Source: JANJUB01 sp040081075
GTDB taxonomy: Bacteria > Armatimonadota > Fimbriimonadia > Fimbriimonadales > Fimbriimonadaceae
Reading direction: 5' to 3'
Assembly: GCA_040081075.1 (NCBI GenBank)
Contig: JBEBHJ010000027.1
Coordinates: 1 to 44,626, forward strand
DNA: 44,626 bases
Shown piece by piece: positions 7,979-16,919 of this stretch; position 1 is the stretch's first letter; each line of letters opens with the position of its first letter. Both the position numbers and the translations under genes were made by a program. The notes under the pieces are model-generated. The model was not told where the DNA came from. It worked only from the letters and a program-made list of their open reading frames with translations, and ran no database searches.

Positions 7979-9577
7979 CTATTCAGCGGGAGCGCTTTCA
8001 GGCGTTTCAGCAGCATCGGCTGCCTTTGCGGCATCGGCTTCTACGACGGCTTCGGCGTCGAGTTCATCATCTTCAATGTCCCGACCAGCCCAGCCCTTGA
8101 GCATGCCCAAGCGCTCGCCGATCGTGGCGCCGCCCGTAGCGTAGCCACGGCGTCCGACAGAATCATCGTAATCGTCATCACGACCACGCCCGCCCTTCTT
8201 ACCGGTCTTCTTGCCCCCGAGCTTCTTCTTGTCTCGGCCGTCGTCATCGTATGATGGGACGCTAACGGACATGCGCCCGGGATCTCCGGTGGCACCCGCG
8301 GCGCGAAGGCTTAGAACCATTCGGCGCTCATCGGGGCGAAGGTCAATAATCTGGACTTCAACTTCCTGGTCTACTTCAACGACTTCATCCGGCTTTCGGA
8401 TGCGGCGGCTGCTCATCTCGCTAAGAGGGATAAACGCTTCCGCGCCCTCGGGGAGTTTGACGAACGCGCCACTCACCACCATTCGAGCGATTTTGGTTGT
8501 AAAGCGCTGATTGTTGGTGTAGTTTTCGCGGATAAGCTTCCAAGGATCGGGCAGAACCTGACGGTGGCCCAAGCTGATTTTTCCGGTGGCCGAATCGAGC
8601 CGGAGAACCATAACCTGAATCTTCTGGCCCTCTTTGAACATTTCGCGAGGGTGATTGATTCTAGCCCAGCTCATTTCGCTGATATGGAGGAGGCCATCGA
8701 CGCCGCCCATATCAATGAATGCGCCGTAGTCGGTTAGACGTCGCACCGTGCCGTCAACTACGTCGCCAGGGTTCACGCTCTGGAAGAGTTCATCCTTTGC
8801 AGAAGCTCTCCTCTCTTCGTCGGCCTGTCGGTTGGAAAGAACAACTTTCTTTCGCTCTCGATCAATCTCAAGGATTTTTAGAGCAATGGATTGACCGACA
8901 TATTGATCGATGTTGCGCAATCGGCCCGAACCGACGTGAGTCGCCGGGACGAATCCACGAACTCCGATATCGACGAGCAAACCGCCCTTAACGCGGTCAA
9001 CAACTTGCGCCATGATGACGGTTTCGGCCTTCATCTTGGCTTCGATGGAATCCCACAAATCTTCGAAGTCGGCTCGTTTCTTCGAAACTAGCGGATTGCC
9101 TTCGGCTCCCTCTGGGCGAATAACAACGACTTGAATCTTGTCGCCGGCCTTAACTGCTTCCGATGGATGGTTGATGTTGTCATCAGTAAGCTCTGACATC
9201 GGGATGATGCCCTCAGACTTCGTTCCGAGGTCAACGAAAACGCGATCATTATCAACTTGAATAACAGTTGCTTCGACCCTATCTCCCCGCGATAGCTTTC
9301 GGTAACCGCGATCATTGCCATCATCGCCCGACTGCCACGCATCTAAGGCGGCTTCGAACAAAGCTGAATCGTCCATTGCAGGCTCTTCAACTATGGGTTC
9401 GGCGACAACCGGTTCTGGATCCGGTGCAGGGGTGGGCTCGGCCGCAGCAACGGCATCAGGTTGAGTAACGGGAGCTTCTGCCTCGATGGCAGGCTCCGGT
9501 TGGGGCGCGGACGCCTCTACCGCTTCCGCGGCTGGGACGATTGCTTCGTCCGGCGTCAATGTTTCGTCAGTGGTCAT
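7979..9577 (-). CDS. rpsA: 30S ribosomal protein S1
   Basis: A 532-residue protein from ATG 9577 with four S1 RNA-binding domains. These are recognisable at GDRVEATVIQVDNDRVFVD, IMAQVVDRVKGGLLVDIGV, GDVVDGTVRRLTDYGAFIDM and TTKIARMVVSGAFVKLPEG. S1 binds mRNA and helps place it on the 30S subunit. E. coli S1 has six such domains; four is common elsewhere. The first 90 or so residues are Ala/Pro/Glu-rich and acidic. After the last domain come a basic Gly/Lys stretch (KKLGGKKTGKKGGRGRDDD) and an acidic Ala/Glu tail. An in-frame upstream start at 9781 is rejected because its extension looks unstructured and the likely promoter lies within it (9659-9687). Confidence 0.93.
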   Translation of the reverse strand: MTTDETLTPDEAIVPAAEAVEASAPQPEPAIEAEAPVTQPDAVAAAEPTPAPDPEPVVAEPIVEEPAMDDSALFEAALDAWQSGDDGNDRGYRKLSRGDRVEATVIQVDNDRVFVDLGTKSEGIIPMSELTDDNINHPSEAVKAGDKIQVVVIRPEGAEGNPLVSKKRADFEDLWDSIEAKMKAETVIMAQVVDRVKGGLLVDIGVRGFVPATHVGSGRLRNIDQYVGQSIALKILEIDRERKKVVLSNRQADEERRASAKDELFQSVNPGDVVDGTVRRLTDYGAFIDMGGVDGLLHISEMSWARINHPREMFKEGQKIQVMVLRLDSATGKISLGHRQVLPDPWKLIRENYTNNQRFTTKIARMVVSGAFVKLPEGAEAFIPLSEMSSRRIRKPDEVVEVDQEVEVQIIDLRPDERRMVLSLRAAGATGDPGRMSVSVPSYDDDGRDKKKLGGKKTGKKGGRGRDDDYDDSVGRRGYATGGATIGERLGMLKGWAGRDIEDDELDAEAVVEADAAKAADAAETPESAPAE

Positions 9578-9658
9578 AGCGATGTGCTCGTATTCGAGGT
9601 CGCCAAATATTACCTGATTGAACCAAGTGCTTGCGTCCTCAGAACCTGATGCTCCGTC

Positions 9659-9687
9659 TGTATGATTTCGGCGTAACGAAAAGTCAA
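9659..9687 (-). promoter_or_regulatory. Putative sigma-70-type promoter of rpsA
   Basis: Reading the minus strand, TTGACT (complement of 9682-9687) is followed after 17 bases by CATACA (complement of 9659-9664). This predicts a start near 9652 and a leader of about 75 bases before the rpsA ATG at 9577. It supports the shorter rpsA start and a downstream start for the divergent LptD-like gene. Confidence 0.5.
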
Positions 9688-9708
9688 GAATCGCGTAGAA
9701 TCTTTGCT

Positions 9709-11253
9709 GTGCCGACGCTTGTTCGCGGGTTTCTTTCTCTTTCAATGGTTTGCGCCGTTGCCGTATCTTTTTGCCAAACACTTCAGGTTGAAAAAGTTGA
9801 TGAGACTCTCACTATCTTTTGGAAAACGAAAACGGTCGTTCCAAAAGAGGGCCGCCTGATTTTTGAAGGAGGAGTGAAAGCGACGTATGGACCAACCGTG
9901 TTGTTTGCCGATCGTTTGGAGATCGCCACGAACAAAACTGAGAAGCACGGCTTGGCACAGGGAAATGTGCGGATAGAAGATCCCGATGCCGAAGCCAAAA
10001 TGGACAGCTTCTCGTTTGATTGGGGCAAGCAAATTGGAAATGCCTCGAACGTGACGTTCTCTACCGCGGGACTTTTTTTGAACGCTGAGCGAGCCGAAAT
10101 TACGGCGGTTGAGTGGGTGTTTACTGGAGTCAAGGCAAGCCCGGACGCGTCTGCGCACCCTGTTTTCTCATTAAAAAGCCCCCGCGTTACCTATCGGCCG
10201 GGTCACTCTGGGACGGCAAAGAGGGCGTCGCTAAGCGTTTTTGGTAAAGACTGGGTTACTCTGCCTTCTTATAGTTTTGGACAAAAGGAAGAAGGCGGCA
10301 TCTTGCGCTTTCCGAGTATCTCGGCGAACAAAGGGCTTGGCGTTTCGTGGCAAACGACGGTCCCTCTTGATGACAGAAGCCGATTTCGCGGCTCAATCAA
10401 GGCGAAAAGCGGAGAGGGGCCTGGTATCACCCTGGAGGCAGCGCGCTCGCTCTTACCCAGAAACGAGCCCGGTGGAATTATTAGTCCACTATCCGATTTG
10501 AATGAGCGGTTTAGTTACGGTTATTTCGACAATGTTTACACGAAAAAGCCGATTGATGAGCGCGACCAAATCCAGGCTCGTCGTTCGGCGATATCGCTGG
10601 GGATGACCGTGAATCGCTTGCCGGTTGGGAGGTTGGACGATACCTTGTTGACCAAGCCCTTCGAAATCACGTTGGAACAGGCTCGACCCTTCGGCGGGAT
10701 CGCTTTTTACTCAGCCTTACGCTTCCATGACATTCGCGATGAATCGGGCCTATCGGAAAGGCGCGTGGGTAGCAATGTCGCGGCACTCCTGCCGTCGGTT
10801 GAACTCATGCCGGGATTGAGAACCCATGCTCGGCTCGATTTTTCGGCGTATTCGGGAGACCGAAACACTTTTGGTTGGGGCCAGAGCCAGCTTGGATTAA
10901 TTTTTAGCCCATCCGAGAAGTTTTCTCTTGGCGCTTCGATGGTGAGAGGATCCGAGTTTGGTCGTCCAACCTATGCATCCGACCGACTGTTTTCGCGTTA
11001 CGGATACCATTTTAGGATGGATGCGGATTTGGGTGTGGTCTCGCTGTGCGCCTTAAGCAAGTACGATTCGGGGCTGAAGAAGTGGTTTGACAATGAGCTG
11101 CAAGCCACTCTTCGCGCTGGGAGCGTTAATCCGTTTATCAGTTACAGACAGTTCCCGCGATCGTTCGCTTTTGGCGTCCATTTGCAAGCAGAGGAGGTTT
11201 TCAAGCGGATATCCAATCGGATTAACGGGAAGAAAGGCGGTAAGAAGCTCTAA
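9709..11253 (+). CDS. LptD/OstA-like outer-membrane protein, short form
   Basis: A 514-residue exported protein from GTG 9709, whose first residues (PTLVRGFLSLSMVCAVAVSFCQ) form a signal peptide. An in-frame TTG at 9631 is possible but would put an odd hydrophilic extension ahead of it. The N-terminal half has the OstA/LptA-like beta-jellyroll pattern: RLIFEGGVKATYGPTVLFAD, KHGLAQGNVRIEDPDA, then SLKSPRVTYRPG and LSVFGKDWVTLPSYSF. The C-terminal part has alternating strands expected of an outer-membrane barrel. LptD inserts lipopolysaccharide in the outer leaflet with LptE; typical LptD is about 750-800 residues, so this one is clearly short. Its end lies three bases from the convergent gene's stop. 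The family is well supported, but true LPS-insertion activity is uncertain. Confidence 0.75.
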   Translation: MPTLVRGFLSLSMVCAVAVSFCQTLQVEKVDETLTIFWKTKTVVPKEGRLIFEGGVKATYGPTVLFADRLEIATNKTEKHGLAQGNVRIEDPDAEAKMDSFSFDWGKQIGNASNVTFSTAGLFLNAERAEITAVEWVFTGVKASPDASAHPVFSLKSPRVTYRPGHSGTAKRASLSVFGKDWVTLPSYSFGQKEEGGILRFPSISANKGLGVSWQTTVPLDDRSRFRGSIKAKSGEGPGITLEAARSLLPRNEPGGIISPLSDLNERFSYGYFDNVYTKKPIDERDQIQARRSAISLGMTVNRLPVGRLDDTLLTKPFEITLEQARPFGGIAFYSALRFHDIRDESGLSERRVGSNVAALLPSVELMPGLRTHARLDFSAYSGDRNTFGWGQSQLGLIFSPSEKFSLGASMVRGSEFGRPTYASDRLFSRYGYHFRMDADLGVVSLCALSKYDSGLKKWFDNELQATLRAGSVNPFISYRQFPRSFAFGVHLQAEEVFKRISNRINGKKGGKKL

Positions 11254-11256
11254 CTG

Positions 11257-11844
11257 TTATTCGTGAACATAGGCCCAATCGCCGATTCGCTCAAGGTTGC
11301 CGCCGAATGCAAACTCAGGGTAGTTCAGTTTCGGTAGGTATACAAATTGATCGAAGCTCGCTCCCCAACTTGCGTTGACACTCAGTGACCACGGATTTTC
11401 ATAGGTGGCTTCGCGAGTGTAGCGGTAGTCGGGATATGCCTGAATACCCGTCCGAGGGACAGCCGGTAAGAAGCGTGGAACGAGATCGCCAAGGTTATCT
11501 GGGGGCCTTTTGTTTTCTTTTTCAAACTGCCTAATGGCGGTGACTAGACCTTGGCTCCTCTGAGCCAGCCGCTCAAAACCTTGCTTGCGCCGGTTCAGGG
11601 TTTGCGAAATCGTTGGAATTGCCGCGCACGAAAAGGCTAGTGCTAGGAGGGTGATCGGTAGGGCCTGAGTTTTTGTGCGCCGAAACGGCAAAAAGAACAC
11701 TCCAACAACGACGCACATAATCGCCCAGGGTGCCATCATTCCAAGCGCGGTTAGCAGAGCTGGCTCCATCGGGTCCATGAACAGAGATCCTAGCACTGGA
11801 ACCAAGGGCACTATGACAAGCGTGAACCAGAAGGATCGTCCCAT
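11257..11844 (-). CDS. Hypothetical membrane protein with a soluble C-terminal domain
   Basis: 195 residues from ATG 11844. Three hydrophobic helices (FWFTLVIVPLVPVLGSLF, APWAIMCVVVGVFFLPF and LPITLLALAFSCAAIPTI) fill the first 85 residues. A soluble part of about 105 residues follows, beginning GLVTAIRQFEKENKRPPDNL and continuing to GIQAYPDYRYTRE. That passage resembles the pattern seen after the helix in type II-secretion-like pseudopilins (a helix, then PP and a short loop region), but there is no prepilin peptidase motif. The function is unknown. It is the last gene of a run with PBP1A and the DUF1800 gene, 34 bases from the latter, so it is probably co-transcribed. No distinct ribosome site is visible. 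Confidence 0.75.
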   Translation of the reverse strand: MGRSFWFTLVIVPLVPVLGSLFMDPMEPALLTALGMMAPWAIMCVVVGVFFLPFRRTKTQALPITLLALAFSCAAIPTISQTLNRRKQGFERLAQRSQGLVTAIRQFEKENKRPPDNLGDLVPRFLPAVPRTGIQAYPDYRYTREATYENPWSLSVNASWGASFDQFVYLPKLNYPEFAFGGNLERIGDWAYVHE

Positions 11845-11881
11845 CAAGTTTCAAAACGAATAACCGAGCTGCCGGGTTCCC

Positions 11882-13252
11882 TTAGCAAACTTGAAACTCG
11901 GGTGCGCCGAAGATGATTCGACAAACCGCGGTGGCAACTGCATTGGCATTTTTGGCGGTTACCGCTCCACCCGAGGCTTTCGTGGCGGAGTCCACTAAAA
12001 TGTCAATCTTGGTGGCGGGGAATTCTGCGTCAAAGATGCTGAGGAGCTTTGCAACGGCAGCGCGGGGCTCGGCGGAATCGAGCAGCGAAGCAAATTGCAC
12101 CCCGGCTCCCCTTCCAGCGAAGATTCGGTCAGCCCACTTAACTCGCTCAATCATCGTTGCTGAAGTGATCCATGTCGTTCCTGGCTTCCAGCCCGAGACG
12201 TCGGGTGGCGCCATGAGTTCCATGCCCATGCGATTGTTCGCCAGGCGGATGGCATTGAAAGCAGGGCTCGGCTTTCCATCCTCGGGAAGCGGAACGGCTC
12301 CCAGACCAAGCTGGCGCGCAGTTACAACGGTGATATCCAGCGGGTTTTTAACCAATTTACGGTAGGCCCTTGCGGAGTAAAACTCTTCAGATTCCATGAT
12401 GGAGCGCAGGAGGACCGCTATATCGAGACCAGAATTGTGAAATACGCTCGCATGGCGCTCAATGAGGGCTGAGTCTGGTGAGTCATACACAAACCATTCC
12501 CACACCTTGCCAGTGATGAATCGGGCTGTTTGTGGCTGGGCGCAAAGCAGTTCGAGTACGTCGTCACCATTCAGCCGGCCAGATTTCCCGAGAACTGACT
12601 TGGTCCCTCCATCGTGGTCATCCGTTTCGAAAACGAACCGTGTCTTCTTCGGGATGTCGTCTGGGTTCTTCTTTTGCTTTTTGGGCTTTTGGTAAGTCCA
12701 ACCGGTAAACGCCCTAGCCGCTTCTTGGACATCCTTTTCGGTGTAATTTCCAACTCCCAGCGTGAAGAGCTCCATGACCTCGCGAGCAAAATTCTCATTC
12801 GGCTTGCCTGCAACATTGAGATGATTATCGAGCCAATAGAGCATTGCCGGATCTTTGCTGACTTCACTGAGCAGTGTCGAAAACTTGCCGGTTGCGTTCT
12901 TTCGAAAGATCTCGTTTTGATCGGCGATCAAGTAGCCCGAGTTCACTTTAACGGTGCTTGTGGCGAAATGGTTGTGCCAAAACACAACCATGCGCTCTTG
13001 CAAGGGGCGTTTGGTACGCGTGAGAACCTGCGTCCACCAACCGCAGGCTTGATCGGGCTTGAAGTTGCCGTTCTTTTGAGTGGCGAAAGCCTCTCGATCA
13101 AGCAAACTGTCGTCCGGGATTTGGTCATAGCTCAGAAGCTTGTCGATCGCGCCTTTAAGGCCGCTGCTCCCGTAGAACTCAAGTTCTTGCTCGCTTGCGC
13201 CTAAACCGAATCGGCGGAGCAAGTGGGCTATTTTTTGACGTTCGGACTGCAT
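11882..13252 (-). CDS. DUF1800 domain-containing protein
   Basis: A 456-residue protein matching the DUF1800 family over its length. It shows KIAHLLRRFGLGAS at the N-terminus, RMVVFWHNHFATSTVKV near residue 90, AMLYWLDNHLNVAGKPNENF then REVMELFTLGVGNYTEKDV, and a late GMELMAPPDVSGWKPGTTW block. The molecular function is not established. Members often sit beside a DUF1501 (sulfatase-like) gene in planctomycetes and related bacteria; no DUF1501 neighbour occurs here. No convincing signal peptide is visible. It lies 38 bases downstream of PBP1A on the same strand, so it may share its transcript. Confidence 0.92.
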   Translation of the reverse strand: MQSERQKIAHLLRRFGLGASEQELEFYGSSGLKGAIDKLLSYDQIPDDSLLDREAFATQKNGNFKPDQACGWWTQVLTRTKRPLQERMVVFWHNHFATSTVKVNSGYLIADQNEIFRKNATGKFSTLLSEVSKDPAMLYWLDNHLNVAGKPNENFAREVMELFTLGVGNYTEKDVQEAARAFTGWTYQKPKKQKKNPDDIPKKTRFVFETDDHDGGTKSVLGKSGRLNGDDVLELLCAQPQTARFITGKVWEWFVYDSPDSALIERHASVFHNSGLDIAVLLRSIMESEEFYSARAYRKLVKNPLDITVVTARQLGLGAVPLPEDGKPSPAFNAIRLANNRMGMELMAPPDVSGWKPGTTWITSATMIERVKWADRIFAGRGAGVQFASLLDSAEPRAAVAKLLSIFDAEFPATKIDILVDSATKASGGAVTAKNANAVATAVCRIIFGAPEFQVC

Positions 13253-13290
13253 GTGTATCCAGACGCTTGGGAATGACCAGAGTTCAGTGC

Positions 13291-15585
13291 TTACTGGCTA
13301 TGTTTTCGGCACCAGCGTCGCGGCGCGTTTCCAGGGGAAAAGGACCGAGTGGCGGTTTCGGGGCAATAAATAGTAGCCTTCAAGCCTGTTTCGGCGCAAA
13401 TCTCTACGTTGACTCCACCCTCTTCACGGGGCGGATCTCGGCGTTCTGGTCGCGTTGGCTCAGGTCTAGTCGGCTCCGGTTTGGTCGGCTCCGTTTTTGC
13501 CTCTTCGCGCCGGGTTTCTGGCTCCGTCGTCCGCTCATCACGGGTGGTGGTCTTTTCTTCGGATCGATTAATCTGTTCATCGGCGGGTGGTTCATCCTGT
13601 TCCCGTCGGCGAGAAGTGGCCTCTACATAGGAGTCGCCTCGCTCAAGGGCTTCGCCATTTTGTGAGGTGCCGCGCCCAAAGATCTTCTGAGCCTTAGCCA
13701 TGACTTGAGTCCAAATATTGACCGTGACGGTACCACCAAATGTGCGTGAACTCATGGGTTTGTAAACCCAGCTCTTTCCGCTCTCGCTAAGCTGTTCGTT
13801 GGCAATCCAACCGATACCCACTAGGTTATTGGTGTATCCGCAGAACCAGGCGTCTTTGTTGATTTGAGTTGTTCCAGTTTTTCCGCGGGCATCTCGGATC
13901 ACGCTGGCGGCTTTGCCGGTTCCTCCAGTCACTACTCCACGTAAGCAGTCGTTCATGTAGTTGGCTACGCGGGAGTCAAGCTGATTCTTAAGGATGTTCG
14001 GTTGGAACGATTTGACGAGTTCCTCATCCTTTCCTGTGATTTTGAGTATCGGCCTGGGCAAGACACGGTCTCCACCCGTCATAAAGACGGAATAACCTTC
14101 GGCCATTTGCAACGGCGAAACCTCGTTAACACCAAGGGCCATGGACATATAACCCTTGACATCCTCAAAGCCAAACGCGTCGCGGGCATATCGCGCCGCG
14201 GTTTCGGGGCCAACTTTGTCGGTTACCCAAACGGCTGGGAGGTTCATGGATTGAGCAATTGCAGTAGGTATCGATGCAACGCCACCAAATTTACCGCCTG
14301 AATTTTCCGGATGCCAGCCGGGGATTTTTGTGTATGGCTCATTAGAAATGCTATCGCCGGGGCTTATAGCTCCCGTGCTTAGGGCGGCGGCATAAATGAA
14401 TGGCTTGAAACTCGAACCCGGCTGGCGGGCCCCTTGGGAAACCATATTAAACTGGTTTCGCTGATAGTCCACACCGCCCTGCATGGCAATGATGCGACCA
14501 CTAATATCCATCAGAACGAAAGCAGCTGTCTTTACTCCAGCTCGGCTGTTTCCTCGAACCACTCGGCGCACGGCTTTTTCGGTTTCATCTTGAACGGCCG
14601 GGTTAAGGGTTGTGTAAATCTTGTAGCCACCCTTCTTGAAGTCGAGGTCCGGCATTTCCTTTGCGAGGTAGTCAAGCACGTAATGCGTGAAGTAGGGATA
14701 AGCGGCAATCCGCTCGCCGCTTTCAAAGGCCTGTGGCTGGAGCCGTACAGGCTCGTTTTTCGCCCTTTCGTATTCAGTGTCGCTCAGCCATTTCTTGCCG
14801 TTGTCATCGGTTTCCTCGTTCATTATCCGAAGCACGACGTTGCGGTTTTGGGTCGCTTTTTCGATGTCCTTGTAAGGGTTTTCTTCAGTTGGTCTTCGAA
14901 CGCAGCGGGCCAAGATGGCGGCTTCGGCGGGAGTTAGGCTCTTCAGGCTCTTGCCAAAATAAACTTGAGCAGCGGCCTTGATGCCGTAGGCGCCGTGACC
15001 GTAAAAGATCTCGTTAAGATAAGTCTTAAGGATTTCCTTCTTTTGCATGATGCGTTCGACTTGCAAGGCGGTGCACACGTCGCCGACCTTTCGACCGAAG
15101 TCCTTCTCCGACTTCGTAAACAGGCGCTTACAAAGTTGCATCGTAATCGTTGAACCACCCTGGGCGGCCCGGCCGCTTCGAAGGTTTGTTACCACCGATC
15201 TGGCCGCAGCATAGTAGTCGATGCCGTCATGCTTGAAAAATCGCTTATCTTCGGCGGCGAGCGTCGCATATATAACGGTATCCGGAATCTCGGAGTAATT
15301 CAAGATTGGCTTTCGATAAACCGGGCTCGCCCGGTAGAGGACCGTTCCATCGCTGGCATAAATGAACGTTGGAGTAACGGCAATACTGTCGAGAAGCAGA
15401 GGTAGCCTTTCGATCTTCTTCTCCGCTTTCTTGAATTCGTTGAACACGAACATTCCTGCGGCAAACCCACCTAACATGAAAGTGCCAAACGCGCATGTTA
15501 ACGCAATCTTCGCCCACTTGACCCAAGGAGATTTCTTTCTCTTGGACCGGGTTGCCACTCGGCCGGATGCTACTCTTGTCGCCAT
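13291..15585 (-). CDS. Class A penicillin-binding protein (PBP1A-type)
   Basis: A 764-residue bifunctional peptidoglycan synthase from ATG 15585. An in-frame TTG at 15612 is less likely, as AGAG precedes the ATG. A basic cytoplasmic tail (RSKRKKSPWVKWAK) leads to one membrane helix. The GT51 glycosyltransferase domain has the catalytic AAEDKRFFKHDGID, QGGSTITMQLCKRLF, KEILKTYLNEIFYG and GAYGIKAAAQVYFGK motifs. The transpeptidase domain has all three penicilloyl motifs: SSFK (RQPGSSFKPF), SMN (IAQSMNLPA) and KTG (RGKTGTTQIN). The tail is Glu/Arg/Pro/Thr-rich with TKPEPTRPEPTRPERRD, ending in a Cys-containing module (CAETGLKATIYCP, then RRWCRKH). It polymerises and cross-links glycan at the inner membrane, and it is divergent from rplU. 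Confidence 0.97.
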   Translation of the reverse strand: MATRVASGRVATRSKRKKSPWVKWAKIALTCAFGTFMLGGFAAGMFVFNEFKKAEKKIERLPLLLDSIAVTPTFIYASDGTVLYRASPVYRKPILNYSEIPDTVIYATLAAEDKRFFKHDGIDYYAAARSVVTNLRSGRAAQGGSTITMQLCKRLFTKSEKDFGRKVGDVCTALQVERIMQKKEILKTYLNEIFYGHGAYGIKAAAQVYFGKSLKSLTPAEAAILARCVRRPTEENPYKDIEKATQNRNVVLRIMNEETDDNGKKWLSDTEYERAKNEPVRLQPQAFESGERIAAYPYFTHYVLDYLAKEMPDLDFKKGGYKIYTTLNPAVQDETEKAVRRVVRGNSRAGVKTAAFVLMDISGRIIAMQGGVDYQRNQFNMVSQGARQPGSSFKPFIYAAALSTGAISPGDSISNEPYTKIPGWHPENSGGKFGGVASIPTAIAQSMNLPAVWVTDKVGPETAARYARDAFGFEDVKGYMSMALGVNEVSPLQMAEGYSVFMTGGDRVLPRPILKITGKDEELVKSFQPNILKNQLDSRVANYMNDCLRGVVTGGTGKAASVIRDARGKTGTTQINKDAWFCGYTNNLVGIGWIANEQLSESGKSWVYKPMSSRTFGGTVTVNIWTQVMAKAQKIFGRGTSQNGEALERGDSYVEATSRRREQDEPPADEQINRSEEKTTTRDERTTEPETRREEAKTEPTKPEPTRPEPTRPERRDPPREEGGVNVEICAETGLKATIYCPETATRSFSPGNAPRRWCRKHSQ

Positions 15586-15755
15586 AAACTCTAAGAAGTA
15601 AGACGCTGGCAATATGCTGGTCGTTTCTTTTTTCGGCTTCGCTCAAGTTTTCGCACTGTTTTTGGGCCGATTGGGAGTATGCGGTTGCAAACGGTGGGCC
15701 AAATATGTCATCATTTACCTTCCCGACCAGAGGTATGGGCGGGTAGGTTTAGATC

Positions 15756-16070
15756 ATGTACGCGATAGTTAAGACTGGTGGCAAACAATATCGAGCGGAA
15801 AAGAACGAGACATTTCTCGTTGATAAGCTCGTCGGCGAAGCAGGATCAAAGATTGATCTTCCGGAAGTCGTGATGGTTTGCGATGGTGACAAGGTTGCCG
15901 TTGGCTCTCCTTTTGTTAAGGGAGCGAGCGTGAAGGCCGAGATTGTTCGCCAAGTTAAGGCAAAGAAGATTGACGGTTTCAACTATAAGGCCAAGAAAAA
16001 TGAGCGGAAGCGCTGGGGCCACCGTGCGGAACTAACCGAGATTAGAATTACGGAAGTTAAAGCAGGCTAA
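15756..16070 (+). CDS. rplU: 50S ribosomal protein L21
   Basis: A 104-residue protein opening MYAIVKTGGKQYRAEKNE, the L21 signature, and closing with the basic 23S-binding end (IDGFNYKAKKNERKRWGHR, then LTEIRITEVKAG). L21 binds 23S rRNA in the large subunit together with L20. It is the first gene of the conserved rplU-rpmA pair; rpmA follows two bases after its stop. The region 15586-15755 ahead of it holds the divergent promoters for this gene and PBP1A, and a GGTAGG run lies shortly before ATG 15756. I see no recognisable L21 leader motif. Confidence 0.98.
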   Translation: MYAIVKTGGKQYRAEKNETFLVDKLVGEAGSKIDLPEVVMVCDGDKVAVGSPFVKGASVKAEIVRQVKAKKIDGFNYKAKKNERKRWGHRAELTEIRITEVKAG

Positions 16071-16072
16071 CC

Positions 16073-16330
16073 ATGGCACATAAGAAAGGACAAGGCTCCA
16101 CTCGAAACGGTCGCGATTCAAACTCGCAAAGACTTGGAGTCAAGAAATACGGCGGAGAAGTAGTTAAACCTGGTCACATCATTGTGCGCCAGCGAGGAAC
16201 GAAGCTGTATCCGGGAATCAACGTTGGCATGGGCAACGATCACACGCTTTATTCTTTGGTTGCGGGCCAAGTGAAGTTTGAGGGTCCGAAAGCCAAGCGC
16301 CGCGTAAGCGTCTATCCGGCCGAAGCCTAA
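16073..16330 (+). CDS. rpmA: 50S ribosomal protein L27
   Basis: 85 residues, starting MAHKKGQGSTRNGRDSNSQR as in L27 of most bacteria, followed by LGVKKYGGEVVKPGHIIVRQ and GINVGMGNDHTLYSLVAGQV. The N-terminus reaches the peptidyl-transferase centre. There is no N-terminal extension of the type cleaved by Prp protease in Firmicutes, consistent with a non-Firmicute host. It follows rplU by two bases and precedes coaE by 13 bases. The pair is normally co-transcribed, often with obgE, but here coaE follows. Confidence 0.98.
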   Translation: MAHKKGQGSTRNGRDSNSQRLGVKKYGGEVVKPGHIIVRQRGTKLYPGINVGMGNDHTLYSLVAGQVKFEGPKAKRRVSVYPAEA

Positions 16331-16343
16331 CGTTCGCATCTGA

Positions 16344-16880
16344 ATGATCGGCATCACCGGTGGGGTGGCGGAAGGAAAATCCACCGTTCTGCAGTATCTG
16401 GCTGATTTGGGCTACCAAACGTTATCGGCCGACGCGGTTGCCCGCGATGTCTTCGACGTCCCGTCGGTCAATTCCAAAATCTCAGCCGTTTTTGGCCTCG
16501 AGCTAGCCACTCGTGAGCTGGTTCGTGAAAAGATCGCTCAAGCCCCCTTTTTGCGACGCGCCCTTAACCAAATGATGCACGGGTTGGTTTTGGATCGAAT
16601 TCTAAGCTCCGAAGCTGATTTTGTTGAAGTGCCTTTACTTATCGAAACCTGCTTGACTCGAGAGTTTGATGCGATCTGGGTTGTGACATGTGGGGCCGAG
16701 GAACAGTTGAAACGGTTAACGGCGCGGTTGAACGATCCGGTTCTGGCAGGTTCAATTTTAAGGTCTCAACTGCCGACTTGTGTAAAAGTGCCGTTCGCGG
16801 ATCGAATTGTTCGAACCAATGAGCCCGTTGAGTCCGTCAAGGCCTTTGTACAGTTCTGTGCTAAACAAGATTTGAGCTAG
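16344..16880 (+). CDS. coaE: Dephospho-CoA kinase
   Basis: 178 residues of a P-loop kinase that performs the last step of coenzyme A synthesis, phosphorylating the ribose 3'-OH of dephospho-CoA. The Walker A is GGVAEGKST (residues 6-14), where most CoaE have GGIGSGKST; the G-x4-GKS requirement is still met. LGYQTLSADAVARDVF supplies the family Asp, and DFVEVPLLIETCL matches the expected VPLLFE segment. The lid region around RLTARLNDPV is shorter than the usual RxxRD motif, and the protein is about 20 residues under the typical length. No ribosome site is seen before ATG, so it probably relies on coupling to rpmA. Confidence 0.93.
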   Translation: MIGITGGVAEGKSTVLQYLADLGYQTLSADAVARDVFDVPSVNSKISAVFGLELATRELVREKIAQAPFLRRALNQMMHGLVLDRILSSEADFVEVPLLIETCLTREFDAIWVVTCGAEEQLKRLTARLNDPVLAGSILRSQLPTCVKVPFADRIVRTNEPVESVKAFVQFCAKQDLS

Positions 16881-16884
16881 GCAA

Positions 16885-16913
16885 TTGCGCCAGGCGTCAC
16901 ATCGTGCTATACT
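16885..16913 (+). promoter_or_regulatory. Sigma-70-type promoter of the surface-protein operon
   Basis: TTGCGC (16885-16890) and TATACT (16908-16913) are exactly 17 bases apart, an optimal spacing and near-consensus hexamers. It lies immediately after coaE and predicts a start near 16920, giving a leader of about 128 bases before the GTG at 17048. Confidence 0.7.
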
Positions 16914-16919
16914 CACGAA

